Assembly: GCA_002700865.1 (NCBI GenBank)
Contig: PAFB01000159.1
Location: 1-10,034, forward strand
Length of the DNA stretch: 10,034 nt
Source: Rhodospirillaceae bacterium
GTDB taxonomy: Bacteria > Pseudomonadota > Alphaproteobacteria > UBA7985
Reading direction: 5' to 3'
This document shows positions 6,453 to 10,034 of this stretch, in pieces. Within the stretch, counting starts at the first letter, position 1. Every line of letters starts with the position of its first letter. The translations under genes and the position numbers were made by a program. Under the pieces are notes generated by a model. That model worked only from the letters and a program-made list of their open reading frames with translations, searched no databases and was not told where the DNA came from.

Positions 6453-7562
6453 ATGAATACGGGTGTGAAAACGGGTGTGATGGTGTGTGGGCACGGCAGT
6501 CGTGACGAAGGGGCTGTTCGGGAGTTTGCTCAGGTGGCGGAAGGGCTTCGGTCTCGCCTGCCACAATTCGAAGTCGATTACGGCTACCTCGAGTTTGCCA
6601 CGCCCATCATCAAGGACGGTCTGGACCGCCTGCGGGAAAAGGGCTGTGAGCGGATTTTAGCCGTGCCGGGTATGCTGTTCGCTGCGGGTCACGCCAAGAA
6701 CGATATTCCCTCCGTCCTCAACACCTATGGCGCGCAGCATAGCATCGAGATGCATTACGGCCGCGAGCTGGGGGTAGATAACAAGATGATCCGTGCGGCC
6801 GGTGAACGGGTGCGCGAAGCGATGGAGCGGGCTAATGCAGAGCAGGGCGAGGTCGCTGCGCATGAAACCTTGCTGGTAGTTGTCGGTCGCGGTGCCTCTG
6901 ACCCCGACGCCAACGGCAACGTCACCAAAATCACCCGCATGCTGTGGGAAGGCCTGGGCTTTGGCTGGGCGGAAACGGCCTATTCGGGCGTTACCTTCCC
7001 GCTGGTCATGCCGGCTTTGGAAAAGTGCGCCATGCTGGGGTTCAAGCGGATTGTGGTGTTCCCCTATTTTCTGTTCACCGGCGTTCTGGTGAACCGCATC
7101 TACGATCAGACCGATGAAGTGGCATCCCAGTACCCGGGCCTGCAGTTCATCAAGGCGGGCTACCTGAACGACCACGATCTGGTGCTGGATACCTTCAAGG
7201 ACCGGGTCGAGGAGTGCATGACCGGGCAAAACCTGATGAATTGCCTGAACTGCAAATACCGCGAGCAGGTGCTGGGTTTCGAGGGTGAAGTTGGCCTACC
7301 ACAGGAATCTCACCACCATCACGTTGAAGGCGGCGACAAGTCCGAAGGCCATCACCACCATGACCATTCACACGACCATGCCCATGACCATTCGCACGAT
7401 CATTCACACGACTACAACCACCCGCACACGCACCATCCCTACCCCCACAACGATCATCCGATGGGCCCCTGGTCGCTGCCTGGCAGTCGGCAGGGGGAGC
7501 ATTTGGTGTGTCCCTGTGGGCGCTGGGCGGTGACTAAGAACGATGAGCGCTTTGAGGCCTGA
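6453..7562 (+). CDS. cbiX: Sirohydrochlorin cobaltochelatase CbiX, long form with His-rich tail
   Basis: CbiX inserts Co(II) into sirohydrochlorin without ATP, the early cobalt-insertion step of the anaerobic-type B12 route. From the ATG at 6453 it has 369 residues. It contains two chelatase repeats. The first keeps both expected metal-site histidines: H14 in CGHGSRDEG and H80 in FAAGHAKNDIP. The second (about 139-255) reads GRGASDP where the first has GHGSRDE, and FTGVLVNRI where the first has AAGHAKNDI, so it probably does not catalyse. Then come MNCLNCKYR (M262, C264, C267), an exact match to the MXCXXC Fe-S motif known in Bacillus CbiXL; a tail with 22 histidines between 287 and 335; and VCPCG (C353, C355). 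It ends with tandem stops TGA-TAA (7560-7565), 6 nt before cobH, and heads the cobH-cobL-cobI operon. Its co-occurrence with CobN is the odd point; nickel or iron could be alternative metals. Confidence 0.93.
   Translation: MNTGVKTGVMVCGHGSRDEGAVREFAQVAEGLRSRLPQFEVDYGYLEFATPIIKDGLDRLREKGCERILAVPGMLFAAGHAKNDIPSVLNTYGAQHSIEMHYGRELGVDNKMIRAAGERVREAMERANAEQGEVAAHETLLVVVGRGASDPDANGNVTKITRMLWEGLGFGWAETAYSGVTFPLVMPALEKCAMLGFKRIVVFPYFLFTGVLVNRIYDQTDEVASQYPGLQFIKAGYLNDHDLVLDTFKDRVEECMTGQNLMNCLNCKYREQVLGFEGEVGLPQESHHHHVEGGDKSEGHHHHDHSHDHAHDHSHDHSHDYNHPHTHHPYPHNDHPMGPWSLPGSRQGEHLVCPCGRWAVTKNDERFEA
7311..7457 (+). repeat. Histidine-rich, degenerate repeat segment of cbiX
   Basis: These 49 codons contain 22 histidines. 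The central part (7362-7412) is a degenerate tandem array of CAY codons alternating with GAY, TCR/TCA or GCC, encoding DHSHDHAHDHSHDHSHD. Such tails bind divalent metals and occur in known CbiX long forms and nickel/cobalt chaperones. The repetitive DNA suggests length variation by slippage. Confidence 0.9.
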
Positions 7563-7568
7563 TAAGCG

Positions 7569-8228
7569 GTGAAATTCGAATACGAGACCTCTCCGGCTGC
7601 GATTTACGAGCAGTCCTTCAGCATCGTCGAAGCCGAGGCCAAAGCCGGTCTCGACCGCTTGCCGCCCGAGGCGCGTGCCGTGGCGGTGCGCATGATCCAT
7701 GCCTGTGGGGTGCCGGAGATTGTTGAACACCTGGTCATCTCACCGGATTTTGTAACAGCAGCCAGCGCCGCCCTGCGGGCTGAAAAACCGGTCTACATGG
7801 ACGCAGAAATGGTCCGCATGGGGCTTGTTCGAACCCTCATGTCGCCGAAGCTGCCGCTGTATTGCACCACGCATGACCCCCGCGCAGCGCCCACCGCAGA
7901 CCGGATCGGCAACACACGATCAGCCGCTGGTGTGGCCTTGTGGGAGGCGGATTTGGAAGGCGGTTTGGCGGTCTTTGGTAATGCGCCAACGGCGCTGTTC
8001 TATTGCCTTGAACAGATTGCAAGCGGAGCCTTGCCCAAGCCTGCTGCTATCGTTGGCTTGCCCGTTGGGTTTGTGGGCGCGGCGGAGAGCAAGCAAGCCT
8101 TGGTTGAGCACGCCGCCGGTCTGGGCCTGCCGTACTTGACCCTGCGCGGTCGGATGGGCGGGAGCGCTATGGCCTCTGCGGTGGTCAATGCGCTGGCTAA
8201 GATGCTCTCTGAAGAGGCCCCGGCATGA
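7569..8228 (+). CDS. cobH: Precorrin-8X methylmutase CobH
   Basis: CobH (CbiC family) moves the methyl group from C11 to C12 of precorrin-8X, giving hydrogenobyrinic acid. The 219-residue length is typical. The N-terminus MKFEYETSPAAIYEQSF aligns with the family's DPAAIYxxSF start, supporting the GTG at 7569 although the upstream GAGG (7554-7557) is weak and about 11 nt away; translation may rely on coupling to cbiX. RMIHACGVPEI (41-51) carries H44, equivalent to the catalytic His43 of the Pseudomonas denitrificans enzyme. Further family motifs are MDAEMVRMG, FGNAPTALF, GLPVGFVGAAESK and GRMGGSAMASAVVNAL. It lies 6 nt after cbiX and overlaps cobL by 4 nt (ATGA at 8225-8228). The sequence alone does not show whether the natural substrate carries cobalt, which matters because cbiX is cotranscribed. 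Confidence 0.96.
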   Translation: MKFEYETSPAAIYEQSFSIVEAEAKAGLDRLPPEARAVAVRMIHACGVPEIVEHLVISPDFVTAASAALRAEKPVYMDAEMVRMGLVRTLMSPKLPLYCTTHDPRAAPTADRIGNTRSAAGVALWEADLEGGLAVFGNAPTALFYCLEQIASGALPKPAAIVGLPVGFVGAAESKQALVEHAAGLGLPYLTLRGRMGGSAMASAVVNALAKMLSEEAPA

Positions 8229-9463
8229 GCGCGCCATGGTTGCGTGTCATCGGGGTGGGTCCCGAGGGGGCCGCAGGACTGACCCCAGCAGCGCTGGCAG
8301 CGCTGGAGGGCTGTGACCACGTTGTCTGCGCGCCTCGACACGAGGAAATTTTGGGCGATCTGGTGGCGGAAAAAGCTGTGCACCACTGGCCCGCCTGGCA
8401 TCAGGCAAAGGACGTCATCGCGCCTTTGCAGGGCCAGTCCGTTGCGGTTCTTGGAACCGGGGAGCCCTTTCACTTTGGCGTGGGGAGCTCGCTGGTGCGG
8501 TGGTTCGGCACGGGTGCCTTGCAGGTCTTTCCCGTGCCTTCGGCCTTTGACCGTGCTTGCGCGCGGCTGGGCTGGGCACAGCAATCGACCCTGTGCCTGT
8601 CCGCCTATGGCCGTCCGCTGGGCGCGGTGCTGGTGCAAGCGCGGGTGGGTGGTTCCCTGCTGATCCTTGGTGATGGCGAGTTGGGGTTGCGGCTGGGCCC
8701 GGCACTGACCGCCATGGGCTTGGGCGAAAGCCGGATTACAGCGCTGTCGCAGATGGACGGCGGATCGGAAAGTCGCCTTGATGGGTTGGCGCGGACGTGG
8801 ACGGAGACGGTTGACCCGATCACCACATGGGCCGTGTTGGTGGAGGCTGATCCAGCGGCGAAGCCCGCTTGGCCGGGTCTGCGCCAAGAACCCTTTGGCC
8901 TGCCTGACGAAGCCTTCAAGCACGACGGCAAAATCACCAAGCGTGAAGTTCGCGCGGTCAGCCTCAGCGCGCTGCTGTCAGCGCCGGGCGTGGGCCTTTG
9001 GGATGTCGGCGGGGGCAGCGGTGCTGTGGGGCTGGAGTGGCTGCGCGCGCGGCCAACGGGCCGGGTCTTCGCCATCGAACCCCACGGCGAGCGCCGCGGC
9101 TTCATGGCCACCAATGCAGCGCGCTTCGGGCTTGGCACCGACCCGCGTGATCCCTTTACCATCAGCGGCGAGCACGCCCCGAACGCTTATGCCAGCGCCG
9201 GCTTTTCCCCCGATGCTGTCTTTGTCGGCGGGGGGTTGAGCCGCGAGGGGGTTCTGGATGGGGCTTGGCGCGCGTTAAACAGCGGCGGCGTGCTGGTCGC
9301 CAATGCCGTCACTCTGGAAGGACAAGCCGTGCTGACAAACTGGCGCGAACAGGCTCATGGCCATTTCGTCACCCTTTCCATCGCGCGGGGCGAGCCCGTG
9401 GGCCGCTTTACCGGCCTGCGCCCACTCATGCCCGTGCTGCAATGGGTGGGCCGAAAGCCATGA
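8225..9463 (+). CDS. cobL: Precorrin-6Y C5,15-methyltransferase (decarboxylating) CobL
   Basis: CobL methylates C5 and C15 of the corrin precursor with SAM and removes the C12 acetate carboxyl, giving precorrin-8. This 412-residue protein is the fused form. The N-terminal CbiE-like domain (about 1-205) has VIGVGPEG (8-15), VLGTGEPFHFGVGSS (75-89) and SAFDRACARLGW (106-117). The C-terminal CbiT-like Rossmann methyltransferase (about 220-412) has GLPDEAFKHDGKITKREVRA (225-244), the SAM-binding LWDVGGGSGAVGLEW (258-272), IEP (284-286) and DAVFVGGG (330-337). Start: ATG overlapping the cobH stop (ATGA), with GAGG at 8214-8217 seven nt upstream. The stop overlaps the cobI start in the same way. 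A small oddity is GEP where CbiE proteins usually show GDP, a conservative change. Both domains appear intact. Confidence 0.96.
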   Translation: MSAPWLRVIGVGPEGAAGLTPAALAALEGCDHVVCAPRHEEILGDLVAEKAVHHWPAWHQAKDVIAPLQGQSVAVLGTGEPFHFGVGSSLVRWFGTGALQVFPVPSAFDRACARLGWAQQSTLCLSAYGRPLGAVLVQARVGGSLLILGDGELGLRLGPALTAMGLGESRITALSQMDGGSESRLDGLARTWTETVDPITTWAVLVEADPAAKPAWPGLRQEPFGLPDEAFKHDGKITKREVRAVSLSALLSAPGVGLWDVGGGSGAVGLEWLRARPTGRVFAIEPHGERRGFMATNAARFGLGTDPRDPFTISGEHAPNAYASAGFSPDAVFVGGGLSREGVLDGAWRALNSGGVLVANAVTLEGQAVLTNWREQAHGHFVTLSIARGEPVGRFTGLRPLMPVLQWVGRKP

Positions 9464-10034
9464 GCCAAGGGGTAGGAACCGTTTATGGTGTTGGCGTCGG
9501 CCCGGGCGATCCGGAGCTGCTGACGCTCAAGGGCCTGCGCATCATCCAAGCCGCGCCGGTGCTTGCTTATGCCGCTGCTGAAGGCGTGCCAAGCTTTGCC
9601 CGCTCGATTGTGGAGCCGCACTTGTCGGGTGAGTCGACTGCAAAGACCGAGATTGCGCTGGTCATGCCCATGGTCGCAGAGCGTTTTCCCGCACAGGACG
9701 TCTACGACCGTGGTGCCGAAGACATCCGCGAGCATCTGCAGGCCGGGCGCGATGTGGCGGTCCTGTGTGAGGGAGATCCCATGTTCTACGGCTCTTTCAT
9801 GTACCTCTTCGGGCGGCTCAAGGGCGCGTTTCCGATGACGGTGGTGCCGGGGGTTTCGTCGGTCATGGCTTGCGCAGCGGTCGCAGGTTGGCCGCTGGTT
9901 GCGCGCAACGACGCCTTCCGGGTGCTGCCCGCCACACTGGACGATGATGCACTGCGCCAGCAAATCGCCGATGCCGAAGCGCTGGCCTTCATGAAAGTTG
10001 GTCGCCACTTGGGGCGGCTCAAGGCGTTGCTGTC
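9460..10034 (+). CDS. cobI: Precorrin-2 C20-methyltransferase CobI (3' end outside window)
   Basis: CobI (CbiL family) uses SAM to methylate C20 of precorrin-2, giving precorrin-3A, and thereby commits the tetrapyrrole to B12. The ATG at 9460 overlaps the cobL stop (ATGA, 9460-9463). 191 codons are open up to the window edge; the family is about 240-250 residues, so perhaps 50-60 are missing. Tetrapyrrole-methylase signatures are clear: VYGVGVGPGDPELLTLKG (8-25), VLCEGDPMFYGSFMYLF (101-117), VVPGVSSVMACAA (128-140), PLVARND (145-151), VLPATL (155-160) and FMKVGRH (177-183). The GSFMYLF and VSSVMACAA blocks separate C20 methyltransferases from the related CobJ and CobM. Because cbiX heads this operon, cobalt-precorrin-2 as an alternative substrate deserves consideration; the motifs do not decide this. 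Confidence 0.95.
   Translation, partial: MSQGVGTVYGVGVGPGDPELLTLKGLRIIQAAPVLAYAAAEGVPSFARSIVEPHLSGESTAKTEIALVMPMVAERFPAQDVYDRGAEDIREHLQAGRDVAVLCEGDPMFYGSFMYLFGRLKGAFPMTVVPGVSSVMACAAVAGWPLVARNDAFRVLPATLDDDALRQQIADAEALAFMKVGRHLGRLKALL

Noticed and set aside
7362..7412. Tandem CAY/GAY array considered as a CRISPR-like or satellite repeat
   Set aside because: It is in frame within cbiX, encodes the expected His-rich tail and has no spacer structure.
8000..8923. Minus-strand open frame across cobH/cobL (307 codons)
   Set aside because: Antisense to two conserved genes; arginine-, glutamine- and proline-rich low-information protein without motifs.
9355..10008. Minus-strand open frame across cobL/cobI (217 codons)
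   Set aside because: Antisense to the cobI start and its methylase motifs; no domain recognised. cobI is the real gene here.

Overview
The window is one continuous part of a cobalamin (vitamin B12) biosynthesis locus. The DNA is GC-rich and almost fully coding. The proteins are of the type found in aerobic B12 producers of the Alphaproteobacteria: CobN of the CobNST chelatase, a fused two-domain CobL, CobH, CobI, and short overlapping gene junctions. The alphaproteobacterial assignment is an inference from protein style; no rRNA or tRNA is present to confirm it.

Layout. (1) Positions 1-5316, plus strand: cobN (5' end outside the window), cobO and cobQ. cobN and cobO overlap by 10 nt; cobO and cobQ are 2 nt apart. 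These are late steps: cobalt insertion, adenosylation of the corrinoid, and amidation of four side chains to adenosylcobyric acid. (2) Positions 5353-6315, minus strand: cobD (cbiB), convergent with cobQ across 36 nt. CobD uses the product of CobQ. (3) Positions 6316-6452: a 137-nt divergent intergenic region, the only substantial non-coding stretch, which contains a 7+5+7 inverted repeat. (4) Positions 6453-10034, plus strand: cbiX, cobH, cobL and cobI (3' end outside the window). cbiX and cobH are 6 nt apart, and cobH-cobL and cobL-cobI are joined by ATGA stop/start overlaps. These are early-to-middle ring steps: sirohydrochlorin chelation, C20 methylation, C5/C15 methylation with decarboxylation, and the precorrin-8X rearrangement.

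The most notable point is that two cobalt-insertion enzymes of different pathway types share the locus. CobN is the large subunit of the late, ATP-dependent aerobic cobaltochelatase. CbiX is an early sirohydrochlorin-type chelatase and heads the operon that contains cobI. The CbiX has a degenerate second half, an MXCXXC motif, a tail with 22 histidines in 49 residues and a terminal CPC. The rest is a recognisable, well-known pathway; I see no mobile element, CRISPR array, RNA gene or unrelated cargo gene.
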